Source: Terriglobales bacterium (lineage in GTDB: Bacteria > Acidobacteriota > Terriglobia > Terriglobales > Acidobacteriaceae). Taken from it: DNA of 64,000 nt. The translations under genes and the position numbers were made by a program. The stretch is from contig JAICSO010000002.1 of NCBI GenBank assembly GCA_025936825.1, positions 372,001-436,000 of the forward strand. The letters run 5' to 3'. A model generated the notes under the pieces. The model saw only the letters and a program-made list of their open reading frames with translations, did not search any database and was not told the origin of the DNA. The first letter of the stretch is position 1; each line of letters begins with the position of its first letter. This document shows, piece after piece, positions 57,292 through 64,000 of this stretch.

Positions 57292-58080
57292 ATGAATGCA
57301 CACCCCTTCCTAAAATCAATTCTCGTCCTTCTAGTCATTTCGGCTTCCGCATTCGCGCAGAAGTCGACCGACAATCCCGACCCGCACGACTGCTCCAAAC
57401 TGCCCGACTACAACAAGCTGAAGACGGCGCTCACCGAAGCCGTGAAGCAGGGCAAGGAGGCGAACGGGGGTCTGGGCAATCAGGAGTGGGGCACAGTAGT
57501 AAATCGCGACGGAATCGTGTGCGCCGTGGTCTTCACAGGTCCGAATCGCGCCGCCGAGTGGCCTGGCAGCCGCGTGATTTCCGCGATGAAAGCCAATACG
57601 GTGAACGCGCTCAGCACGAACAATTTCGCGTTGTCCTCCGGCAACCTGTATGCGGGAGCTCAACCCGGCGGATCACTCTACGGGCTGAACAGTCCCCCGA
57701 ATCCAAACGTAGCTTACTTCGGCAATCCGCAAGAGTTCGGAATGCAAAACGATCCCATGGTTGGTAAAGCCATTGGTGGAGTAATTGTTTTTGGCGGAGG
57801 CCTCGCGCTCTACAGCAAGAAAGGCGAACTTGTAGGCGGACTTGGCGTCAGCGGCGACACGGCTTGCGCAGACCACGTCATCGCATGGAAGACGCGCCAC
57901 TCGCTTGGCTTCGATGCTGTGCCAATGGGTGTCGCTCCCGGCCCCAGCGACAATTTAATCTTCGATATTCAGAACGGCGTCAGCCAAAGCGGCTTCGGCC
58001 ATCCCGATTGCAAAGGCGGCAATCCCAGCAAGAACATCATCGAGCAGCTGAACCAAAAATTGCCAGTCGGTCCGAAGTGA
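57292..58080 (+). CDS. Exported haem/GlcG-HbpS-family protein
   Basis: A 262-aa protein with signal peptide (KSILVLLVISASAFAQ). The GlcG/HbpS (DUF336) fold is indicated by the helical start LPDYNKLKTALTEAVKQGKEANGGLGNQEWGTVVNRDGIVCAVVFTG and IGGVIVFGGGLALYSKKGELVGGLGVSGDTACADHVIAWKTRH. Members bind haem or small acids. An extended insert (about 115-160) is more than the usual family size. Function here is not certain. GGAG is nine bases before the ATG; the longer frame before it belongs to the repeat. Confidence 0.8.
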   Translation: MNAHPFLKSILVLLVISASAFAQKSTDNPDPHDCSKLPDYNKLKTALTEAVKQGKEANGGLGNQEWGTVVNRDGIVCAVVFTGPNRAAEWPGSRVISAMKANTVNALSTNNFALSSGNLYAGAQPGGSLYGLNSPPNPNVAYFGNPQEFGMQNDPMVGKAIGGVIVFGGGLALYSKKGELVGGLGVSGDTACADHVIAWKTRHSLGFDAVPMGVAPGPSDNLIFDIQNGVSQSGFGHPDCKGGNPSKNIIEQLNQKLPVGPK

Positions 58081-58340
58081 TGGTTGGTGTGCATCTCTGA
58101 CAGTTACTGAGCGTCTTCTCGAACGTGCGTAAGTAAGAAGGTGTGATTGGTTTCACGCTGATCAGTAACGGCGATCACAGCTTCCCGGTTCTGCAGCGAC
58201 GAAATTTGAGTCGAGTATCACGGTCAACCCTGCTGGTTCATCGTGCTCGGGCGTCGAAATTCTTCCTTTTCCCAATTCTGCTGATCAGCTGCGAGTATCC
58301 CACCAGCGAGATTCCGTCAATCCCATTCCAAAGGTGACTT

Positions 58341-59273
58341 ATGAAGTTTTTGTTATCCGCAATGATCCTGTTATCGTGCGCAACCGCTCAGGTCATTACC
58401 GAGTATCCGATCCCAACCAGAACCATAGCCGGCAACGTGTGTGCCAGCCCAGATACTCCCTATGTCTATTTCACCGCCAATACGACAATTGGACGTGTGG
58501 CGAGTGACGGCTCCATTACTGAGTTCAATGTTCCCCTTGGAGGCCCGAACGAAATGAAGCTCGTTGGGTGTTCATTCAGCCCCAAGGGAATTCTCTATTT
58601 CGGCGACCAAAACAACTACGTCATTTATGCGTTTAGCCCTAAAACGCAAGTGTTCGTGAAGTTCCCGTTACCCGCGCCGAATGTAGGCATGGCAGGAGTT
58701 CAATTTCATTCCGACTGGCTGCTCTACATCATGGTTTCGGGCAGCAATGTCATTCACCGGATGCAGCGAGATGGAACGTTTTTGACACCGATCCAATTGG
58801 CGGCAGGGAGTTACCCGCATGGGCCGTCGAGTTGTGGCGGAAATGTGTGGTTTGCGGAAAACACCGCAAACCGCGTGGCCTTCGTCGATACAGCGGGAAC
58901 GGTTTCGGAGTTTGCCGTTCCTGGTTCGTATACTGCCCCTTTTTCAACCGTATGCGCGCCCGATGGCGGCGTGTATTTCACACTTAATGCAGCCAACCAG
59001 ATTGGTCGCATTGACATGGCCACCTCTCAGGTGACGACGTGGGATATCCCGACGCCGAACTCCATGCCTAAAGGTATTTCCTTATCTTCCACGGGGGTAT
59101 GCTTCGCCGAGAGCAATGTGAACAAGATTGGGTGCATGCCTTTGCTGGGCCCCCAGATCACCGAAACCTCGATACCCTTACCCGGGGCGGCACCTAACAA
59201 ACTTGCGTACGGCCCTGATGGAGCAGTGTGGTTCAGCGAAGCCAACATGAGTTATGTAGCCAGGTGGCGCTGA
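58341..59273 (+). CDS. Secreted Vgb-like beta-propeller protein
   Basis: A 310-aa secreted protein (signal MKFLLSAMILLSCATAQ). Repeated blades of about 42 residues have the pattern I-T-E-Y/F-x-(I/V)-P, as in ITEYPIPTRTI, ITEFNVPLGGP, VSEFAVPGS and ITETSIPLPGA, with G-x-(I/L)-x-(F/W)-(A/S)-E-x-x-x-N-x-(I/V)-G-R/x between. This is the virginiamycin B lyase-like propeller; lyase catalytic histidines are not confidently seen, so an adhesive or sensory role is as likely. Confidence 0.78.
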   Translation: MKFLLSAMILLSCATAQVITEYPIPTRTIAGNVCASPDTPYVYFTANTTIGRVASDGSITEFNVPLGGPNEMKLVGCSFSPKGILYFGDQNNYVIYAFSPKTQVFVKFPLPAPNVGMAGVQFHSDWLLYIMVSGSNVIHRMQRDGTFLTPIQLAAGSYPHGPSSCGGNVWFAENTANRVAFVDTAGTVSEFAVPGSYTAPFSTVCAPDGGVYFTLNAANQIGRIDMATSQVTTWDIPTPNSMPKGISLSSTGVCFAESNVNKIGCMPLLGPQITETSIPLPGAAPNKLAYGPDGAVWFSEANMSYVARWR

Positions 59274-59298
59274 CGGCAAAGTAATTCATGGAGTTCGG

Positions 59299-59853
59299 TC
59301 AAGTCGATCCATCTTTGAGTTGGAGTACCGTCAGAATCGAATTGACTCGCTCTGCCAAGTTGCCCGCGGCAACATAGACAAGATCAAAACCCAAGCGGCA
59401 ATAAGCCTGTTCGTGAATGGCTTCGAATCGGAGGCTTTCTTCAAAGGAGATACGACGGGCTTGCGTGGGCGTGATGAATCCAAGATTTCGAATAAAGAAG
59501 ACTTTTTTTTGAAATACCGATTCTCGCTTGATACGTTCCAATTCGCTGGTCAGGAATGGCGAGAATGGGTAGCCAAGATACGTCGCTAGCGCAGCCGTAC
59601 ACACGACTGAGCGGTCGTGGAACTGAGCGCCATCGCTTGTATGTGAGCTGCGAGTCTCGCGCTCCTTCTGAAGATGTGCGATGGCGTCGATGAAGGACGG
59701 CTCCTTCCAGGGTTCCGAAATACCTTGCGCTTGCGCTGCGGCGATGATGTCAGTCGCCGACTCTTCCACCACACTGAACTTGTCGAGTTCCAGTTGGCGG
59801 ATGATCGAGGTTTTCCCCGAGCCGGGCGTGCCGGTGATGATGTATCTCTTCAT
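59299..59853 (-). CDS. AAA-family P-loop NTPase (AAA_28-like)
   Basis: A 184-aa ATPase with Walker A GTPGSGKT (8-15) and a compact kinase-like lid (DRSVVCTAALATYLGYPFSP). The family is uncharacterised; it resembles broad phosphotransferases that act on small molecules. It is followed on the same strand by the HAD gene at 59881-60591. Start ATG 59853 is preferred to an upstream TTG. Confidence 0.78.
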   Translation of the reverse strand: MKRYIITGTPGSGKTSIIRQLELDKFSVVEESATDIIAAAQAQGISEPWKEPSFIDAIAHLQKERETRSSHTSDGAQFHDRSVVCTAALATYLGYPFSPFLTSELERIKRESVFQKKVFFIRNLGFITPTQARRISFEESLRFEAIHEQAYCRLGFDLVYVAAGNLAERVNSILTVLQLKDGST

Positions 59854-59880
59854 TCCTGCTTGCGTGTGCAAGATTCGAAA

Positions 59881-60591
59881 TCAGTGTCGGGTTCCGGCTG
59901 GCCAATAAATCGTCCACTCGCGCTCCCTTGCGAGATTCTCGAGATCGGGATTCGGATTTACGGCAACCGCGTAGCGGGCTATGCGGAGCATCTCGGCGTC
60001 CCAGCGCGAGTTGCCGAAGGCGGCGTCGGGAGGGCGCCCGATCACTTCAAGAATGGCCTGAGGTTTGCCGATGCCGGAGGGAACGCGGATGAGGCGATCG
60101 GTGATGATGCCGTTCTCCACCTCTACCGCTGCGGCGAGGATCTTTTCTCGCGCAATACCGAAGTGCTTCATGGCTTCGCGGATGGTCCACTCGTTCGTGG
60201 AGGAGACGGCCCAGACATCGCATCCGGATTTCTGCAGTTCGAAAATCAATTGCCGCATCTCGGGAAAGATCCGGGCGACAAAATTCTCCTCGAAGAACTC
60301 CCGTGAGAGGCGAAGAACGTCCTCTTCGCGCAGTCCCTTGTGCAACTGGACCATCTCGCCGCACATGTCATCTTCGCTGACTTTGCCCGCGAGGTATTCA
60401 GCGTAACGCGCGCGGGCCCAGTGGGCGATTTCGTCGGACAGCACTCCGCGTTTCAATTCCCAATCGAAGAAGCGTTCGCCGGCGTCTCCAGACCAAAGCG
60501 TACCGTCGCAATCAAAGACGGCCAGACGCGGAGAAAGGCGCAGAACTGACTCAACAAGAGGTGATTGGGATGCAGACGACGTTTCGGTCAT
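59881..60591 (-). CDS. HAD-IB-type phosphatase (SerB-like)
   Basis: A 236-aa HAD hydrolase. Motif I is AVFDCDGTLW (Asp27, Asp29), motif II is in VWAVSSTNEWTIREA (Ser), motif III Lys is in SGIGKPQAI and motif IV Asp in AAFGNSRWDAEML. Members hydrolyse phosphoserine-like small phosphates. The substrate is unknown. It lies 27 bp upstream of the small ATPase on the same strand. Confidence 0.88.
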   Translation of the reverse strand: MTETSSASQSPLVESVLRLSPRLAVFDCDGTLWSGDAGERFFDWELKRGVLSDEIAHWARARYAEYLAGKVSEDDMCGEMVQLHKGLREEDVLRLSREFFEENFVARIFPEMRQLIFELQKSGCDVWAVSSTNEWTIREAMKHFGIAREKILAAAVEVENGIITDRLIRVPSGIGKPQAILEVIGRPPDAAFGNSRWDAEMLRIARYAVAVNPNPDLENLAREREWTIYWPAGTRH

Positions 60592-60610
60592 GGGCGGAAC
60601 TGAGCCGGTC

Positions 60611-60687
60611 GAATCATTGAGTCATTGAGCAATTGAATCACTGAAAGGCGTTGCACACAGGTTCGATGACTCGATGGTTCAAATTCT
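60611..60687. repeat. TCATTGAGTCATTGAG word repeat
   Basis: GAATCATTGAGTCATTGAGC and a diverged inverse GATGACTCGATGGTTC form a weak inverted repeat. It lies between the HAD and the MobA-like genes. Confidence 0.5.
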
Positions 60688-60744
60688 GGCTCTGCTCTAT
60701 CGTTTATAATATCCCCACCTCCGCAGTTCCTTGTACGCCCAGTT

Positions 60745-61383
60745 TTATGGAGCGGCTTCCAGGGATTGCATGGATTTGTAAGCTTCCGGCGTGTCCAAGT
60801 TTGTTGTCACCATTGGGTCCGAGGTTTCGAAGTACGCGATTCGTTGTCGATGCGCGTGTTCCACGTCCCGAGCATTCGAGCTTACGGGCGCCCGAAGGAA
60901 CGCCTCGATCATCTCGCGGCCGATCAGAATGGGATGTCCGTGGACACCCTGGTATTCCGGAACGATCGCCCAAATGCCGTGTACACGAGAATGAAAAGCG
61001 TTGACCAGCGCGGCAAGGGTTTCAGGCTGGAGCGGCGGACGGTCGACCAGGGTGACCATTGCACCGTCGCGGCCGCGGTTCAGGACTTCTTGCAATCCCA
61101 CTTGGAAAGAGCTGAACTGCCCCCGTTTCGGATCGGGATTTACGACGAGATCAGCTCCGCAGCCGTACACGACCGGACGAAGACGTTCGGCATTCGCGCC
61201 AGCAACGACCAGGACAAGGTCACATGGATCGGACAGAGCACGAATGGACGAGGAAAGCAGGGTGCTATGCGGCCCGAGGACGGGCGTATCGGTTTTGGGC
61301 CACGGGAGTAGCGCCTTGTCGCGTCCCATGCGGGAGGATTCTCCCGCCGCGAGAATTACGCCGCAAAGACCAGAGGTAGGCAT
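60745..61383 (-). CDS. Molybdopterin cytidylyl/MobA-like nucleotidyltransferase
   Basis: A 212-aa transferase with the N-terminal nucleotide-binding signature GVILAAGESSRMGRDKALLPW (GxLAAGxSxRMGxxK), TLVDRPPLQPETLAALVNAF and GVHGHPILIGREMIEAFL. Typical of MocA/MobA enzymes that attach CMP or GMP to molybdopterin; CoxI-type accessory enzymes look alike. No molybdoenzyme gene is adjacent. Followed on the same strand by an intergenic repeat. Confidence 0.85.
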   Translation of the reverse strand: MPTSGLCGVILAAGESSRMGRDKALLPWPKTDTPVLGPHSTLLSSSIRALSDPCDLVLVVAGANAERLRPVVYGCGADLVVNPDPKRGQFSSFQVGLQEVLNRGRDGAMVTLVDRPPLQPETLAALVNAFHSRVHGIWAIVPEYQGVHGHPILIGREMIEAFLRAPVSSNARDVEHAHRQRIAYFETSDPMVTTNLDTPEAYKSMQSLEAAP

Positions 61384-61424
61384 GTTGCTATCGCACTTGC
61401 CTGGCTACGCCAGTGAAGACCTTT

Positions 61425-61549
61425 ACCACCGAGGACACAGAGGTGCACGGAGGAACGGCCACAGAGGAATTCAGATCTGCAACGAAATTCTGCGCTTGGC
61501 AAGACCTCCTCTGTGTTTTTCCTCTGTGTGCCTCTGTGTCCTCTGTGGT
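61425..61549. repeat. ACCACAGAGGACACAGAGG inverted repeat
   Basis: The arms ACCACCGAGGACACAGAGG (61425-61443) and CCTCTGTGTCCTCTGTGGT (61531-61549) match at 18 of 19 positions; inner CACAGAGG and CCTCTGTG copies repeat the word. The loop is about 90 nt. Confidence 0.85.
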
Positions 61550-61611
61550 AGAGATCTTGATCTTTTCCGACCTCAGGCAATGAACGAAAACTGGGGCCGA
61601 GAACATACGGT

Positions 61612-62475
61612 CTATTCTGGCGCTTCGCCGTTCAGGAGCTTGCCCAATGCACACCAACTGCAGCGCACGCCGATATAGAAGGTTCCGAACTTTGCGTAAA
61701 CAGCGCTGACCTGATCGAAGCGCATCTCGTAGATCAGTTTCTTAAACACCAGTGGATCATCGGCAAACAGATCCACGCCCCACTCCCAATCGTCGAAACC
61801 GATTGAGCCGCTGATGATCTGACGAACTTCGCCAGCATAGCGGCGCCCGACCAAGCCGTGCTCATTCATCTGGCGGGCACGTTCTTCCATCGGAAGCGTG
61901 TACCAGTTCTTGTCTTCGCCGCGGAGGCGATCCATGGGATAAAAACAGATGTACTTGTTCTTGGGAATTTCCGGAAACAAGCGGGGGCGCATGGCTTCGC
62001 GCTGGCGTGCCAAGGTGTCGTTGATGGCCTGCTTCCATTCGTCCGAGTGCGGCTCAATTCCCTTCTCCGCAAGCTCGCGATAAGTCTTCATGCTCGACTC
62101 GTAGAGGCCGAGTTCGATCACGGACAGGTACGACGTCGTCGTTTCCAGGTACTCGCTCAAACGCAACCGCGAGAGGTCGAGTTCAACCTTATTCAGTTCG
62201 TCGAATCCCGAACGAAAGTGGACAAGCATCAGGTCGCCCTTGTGTCCGAGCACCGAGTACAGAGCGGATTGGCCAGAGGGATTCTGCTCGGCTCTACTCA
62301 GAAAGCCAGCAGCTTCATGCACAATCTCCGTCTTAAACGACTGCCGCAACTGCCGCCACGCTGTCCACCGGACGCGCATCATCTGGTGCAGGACGCTGTA
62401 GCCTTCGAGGGTTAAAGGAACGGGAGGCAGCTCGGTGGAAGCCGTCTCGGGGCGTGCTGTGCGGGGCGAGGACAT
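61612..62475 (-). CDS. hemQ: Coproheme decarboxylase (chlorite dismutase family)
   Basis: A 287-aa haem enzyme that decarboxylates coproheme to protohaem in the coproporphyrin-dependent pathway. Family hallmarks are FYPMDRLRGEDKNWYTLPMEERARQMNEHGLVGRRYAGEVRQIISGSIGFDDWEWGVDLFADDPLVFKKLIYEMRFDQVSAVYAKFG, with the proximal His in EHGLVGR. The absence of the chlorite-dismutase Arg context points to HemQ. An N-terminal helix region (about 1-60) is as expected. Confidence 0.93.
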   Translation of the reverse strand: MSSPRTARPETASTELPPVPLTLEGYSVLHQMMRVRWTAWRQLRQSFKTEIVHEAAGFLSRAEQNPSGQSALYSVLGHKGDLMLVHFRSGFDELNKVELDLSRLRLSEYLETTTSYLSVIELGLYESSMKTYRELAEKGIEPHSDEWKQAINDTLARQREAMRPRLFPEIPKNKYICFYPMDRLRGEDKNWYTLPMEERARQMNEHGLVGRRYAGEVRQIISGSIGFDDWEWGVDLFADDPLVFKKLIYEMRFDQVSAVYAKFGTFYIGVRCSWCALGKLLNGEAPE

Positions 62476-62604
62476 GGGAACAGATCAATTTTAGCCTGAT
62501 TCAGGTGAGTTGTTCAGTCCCCTCGCTGGTATTGCCGAGAAGGCAACAATTTCCGTGGCGCACCGCAGCCGGTGAACATCCAAGTCAGCAACCAGGAGAG
62601 GATC

Positions 62605-63225
62605 ATGCCTAAGAAGAACAGTTCTGGAAATCATGGTGTGCTGAATGCTGAACCCCGCATCCATCAGCGCGGACCAGAGATTCAGCCGTACGGAACCGTA
62701 ACGCACGCTATCCATCTGCAACTGGAAGAACCTGTCCGTCTGGAAATGACTGAGCAGCTCAATCAGCTGCTTGCGGATTCTATGTCTCTGCGCGATCTCT
62801 ATAAGAAGGCCCACTGGCAAGTGGCAGGGCCAACGTTTTACCAGCTTCATCTCTTGTTTGATAAGCATTTTGAAGAGCAGGTCGAGGTTGTCGACACCAT
62901 TGCCGAACGTATTCAGTTGCTTGGAGGCCTGGCGATCGCCATGGCAGCCGATGTTGCTGAAACTACCCGGATTGAGCGCCCGCCACGGGGACGAGAAGAG
63001 GTTCCGGTCGTAGTCTCACGGCTGGTCGATGCTCACCAGGTGATCATCCAGCAGTGCCGGGAGATTGCGGAGCGCTCGTCGAAGCTTGGCGATCAGGGTA
63101 CCAACGACATGGTGGTGAGCGACGTCCTGCGCACGAATGAATTGCAGGCATGGTTTATCAGTGAGCACCTGGTCGATATGCCCCTGGTGCACTCGACCGA
63201 GGAGACCTCGCAGGCGGCGGACTAA
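62605..63225 (+). CDS. Dps-family ferritin-like DNA/iron-protection protein
   Basis: A 206-aa ferritin-like protein. The Dps core shows MTEQLNQLLADSMSLRDLYKKAHWQVAGPTFYQLHLLFDKHFEEQVEVVDTIAERIQLLGG, carrying the intersubunit iron-binding His, Asp and Glu. The C-terminal half (IERPPRGREEVPVVVSRLVDAHQVIIQQCREIAERS) completes the four-helix bundle. An N-terminal extension of about 35 residues (NSSGNHGVLNAEPRIHQRGP) is long for the family. AGGAGAG precedes the ATG by five bases. Confidence 0.9.
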   Translation: MPKKNSSGNHGVLNAEPRIHQRGPEIQPYGTVTHAIHLQLEEPVRLEMTEQLNQLLADSMSLRDLYKKAHWQVAGPTFYQLHLLFDKHFEEQVEVVDTIAERIQLLGGLAIAMAADVAETTRIERPPRGREEVPVVVSRLVDAHQVIIQQCREIAERSSKLGDQGTNDMVVSDVLRTNELQAWFISEHLVDMPLVHSTEETSQAAD

Positions 63226-63252
63226 GCAGCGCTGAAAGCAAAAGCGCTTAAC

Positions 63253-63316
63253 CCACTGAGGACACGAAGACACGAAGAAATGTCTTCCTTTCCATGCCTT
63301 CGTGTCCTTTGTGTGA
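63253..63316. repeat. CCACTGAGGACACGAAG inverted repeat
   Basis: CCACTGAGGACACGAAGACACGAAG pairs imperfectly with the run CTTCGTGTCCTTTGTGTG (from 63299). It is the shortest member of the ACCACNNAGGACAC family in the window and lies directly after the Dps gene. Confidence 0.75.
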
Positions 63317-63410
63317 GACTCAGGACACCTTCTGCACTGAAAACCCGTAAAACGCCATTCCCCAGCGCGCCATCCAAGAAAACGCTAGTAAAGGACTAAT
63401 CGGGGGAACC

Positions 63411-63743
63411 ATGGCTGAACCGGTCTCTGCACTACCGAATCCAACAACTCCAAAAGGAGAACCTGTTCCCTGGCCGGCGCCCGCAGCGCCTCTGCCTGTT
63501 TCACCTGAAATCAGCGGCAGCAACACGGAAACTGCCGTATCGGATTTTTCAGACCGCTTGCACACGGGATTTCAGGAGTACTACAGCCGGTTGCAAACAG
63601 GAGTCTCCGACATCCTGAAACGCTCACGCCAACGTTTTCGCGATACGGCGCAAGAACGGCCGATGCAAATCGTAATTGGCGTAGCCGTCGCGTCCCTGCT
63701 CGCTGGAGCAGCACTTCGGATTTGGAGAAGTCATCATGATTGA
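63411..63743 (+). CDS. DUF883-like protein with C-terminal membrane anchor
   Basis: A 110-aa protein: Pro-rich N-terminus (PTTPKGEPVPWPAPAAPLPVSPE), an amphipathic helical stretch (YYSRLQTGVSDILKRSRQRFRDTAQERP) and a C-terminal transmembrane helix (MQIVIGVAVASLLAGAALRIW). The helix-plus-anchor layout resembles DUF883/ElaB-type stress proteins that bind ribosomes, but the match is loose. It overlaps the holin-like gene by eight bases. Confidence 0.65.
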   Translation: MAEPVSALPNPTTPKGEPVPWPAPAAPLPVSPEISGSNTETAVSDFSDRLHTGFQEYYSRLQTGVSDILKRSRQRFRDTAQERPMQIVIGVAVASLLAGAALRIWRSHHD

Positions 63744-64000
63744 TAGATCGGAAGGAGTACATCGCACGAATGGCGAAGCAGTTCACTATCGAAACGGAAG
63801 TGAGCGCAGCCTGGGTTCTATTGTCGCCGAGATCAAAGACGAGCTGAAGGAGTTCGTCAATACTCGAGTCGCGATGATCAAAGCCGAATTGCAGGAGACC
63901 ATGACCGCAGCCAAGACAGCCGTGCCGCTAGCGCTTATCGCACTCGCGCTGTTCGCGATAGGGTTCCTGCTGCTGACGATGGCCGCGGTTGTCCTGGTGG
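63736..64000 (+). CDS. Phage-holin-superfamily-like membrane protein (3' end outside window)
   Basis: The first 88 codons of a protein that begins with a helical cytoplasmic stretch (LGSIVAEIKDELKEFVNTRVAMIKAELQETMTAAK) followed by a strong transmembrane helix (PLALIALALFAIGFLLLTMAAVVLV). This is the putative Holin-X/YqjE-type pattern, common in bacteria outside phages and linked to membrane stress genes. Overlap with the DUF883-like gene supports an operon. The C-terminus is not visible. Confidence 0.7.
   Translation, partial: MIDRSEGVHRTNGEAVHYRNGSERSLGSIVAEIKDELKEFVNTRVAMIKAELQETMTAAKTAVPLALIALALFAIGFLLLTMAAVVLV

Noticed and set aside
1-64000. CRISPR arrays, tRNA or rRNA genes, insertion sequences, integrase
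   Set aside because: No regularly spaced direct repeats, no T-loop/cloverleaf pattern, no transposase or integrase motifs were found on either strand by reading.
63736-64000. Prophage holin
   Set aside because: The holin-like protein pairs with a DUF883-like gene, a common chromosomal stress pair; no phage gene is near.

Overview
The window is a 64 kb piece of a GC-rich, Gram-negative-type chromosome. It most likely comes from an acidobacterium of the Koribacter/Terriglobia kind. This is an inference from the gene set (BshC thiol ligase, HemQ haem synthesis, XoxF beside a caa3 oxidase, many Sec/Tat-exported proteins of unknown function) and from the many short palindromic repeats between genes. 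No rRNA, tRNA, CRISPR array, transposase or phage structural module was seen.

Layout. 1-9 kb: a truncated ArsR regulator, a fatty acid hydroxylase, an S9 peptidase, PdxT and small envelope genes. 9-11.4 kb: agmatine-to-putrescine genes aguB and aguA; aguA carries an 80-codon in-frame insertion made of intergenic repeat DNA. 11.4-22 kb: BshC, acetyltransferases, a DUF47/Pit phosphate uptake pair, RibBA, a MerR regulator with two perfect operators, a ThiS-like protein and an ABC ATPase. 22.5-24.9 kb: a leftward sulfate assimilation/sirohaem operon (cysG N-domain, cobA, cysH). It is preceded by a poly-cysteine leader ORF and a terminator hairpin that together form a textbook-style cysteine attenuator. 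25-29.5 kb: a DHA2 exporter, a lone receiver protein, a frameshifted PfkB kinase and PPK2. 29.5-35.3 kb: a putative sugar-acid module of exported enzymes, including an MFS transporter joined in frame to an RraA-like domain.

35.3-46.2 kb: eight co-directional genes, closely spaced, all for exported proteins or lipoproteins (an OmpA protein with a cytoplasmic zinc ribbon, tandem lipoproteins, two module-shuffled secreted paralogues, a DDLRGG-repeat protein). Its function is unknown and it is a candidate for an undescribed envelope system. 46.6-48.5 kb: MscS and a channel-like protein. 48.6-57.1 kb: a tight nine-gene unit that links a lanthanide-type PQQ alcohol dehydrogenase (XoxF) to its binding-protein partner, three cytochrome c domains and a complete caa3-type oxidase with CtaG. 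This suggests periplasmic alcohol oxidation wired directly to oxygen. 57.3-64 kb: a GlcG-like protein, a Vgb-like propeller, a small ATPase, a HAD phosphatase, a MobA-like transferase, HemQ, a Dps-like protein and a truncated holin-like membrane protein.

Several families of short inverted repeats fill the gaps between genes. In places they supply start codons, C-termini or, in aguA, an internal protein segment.
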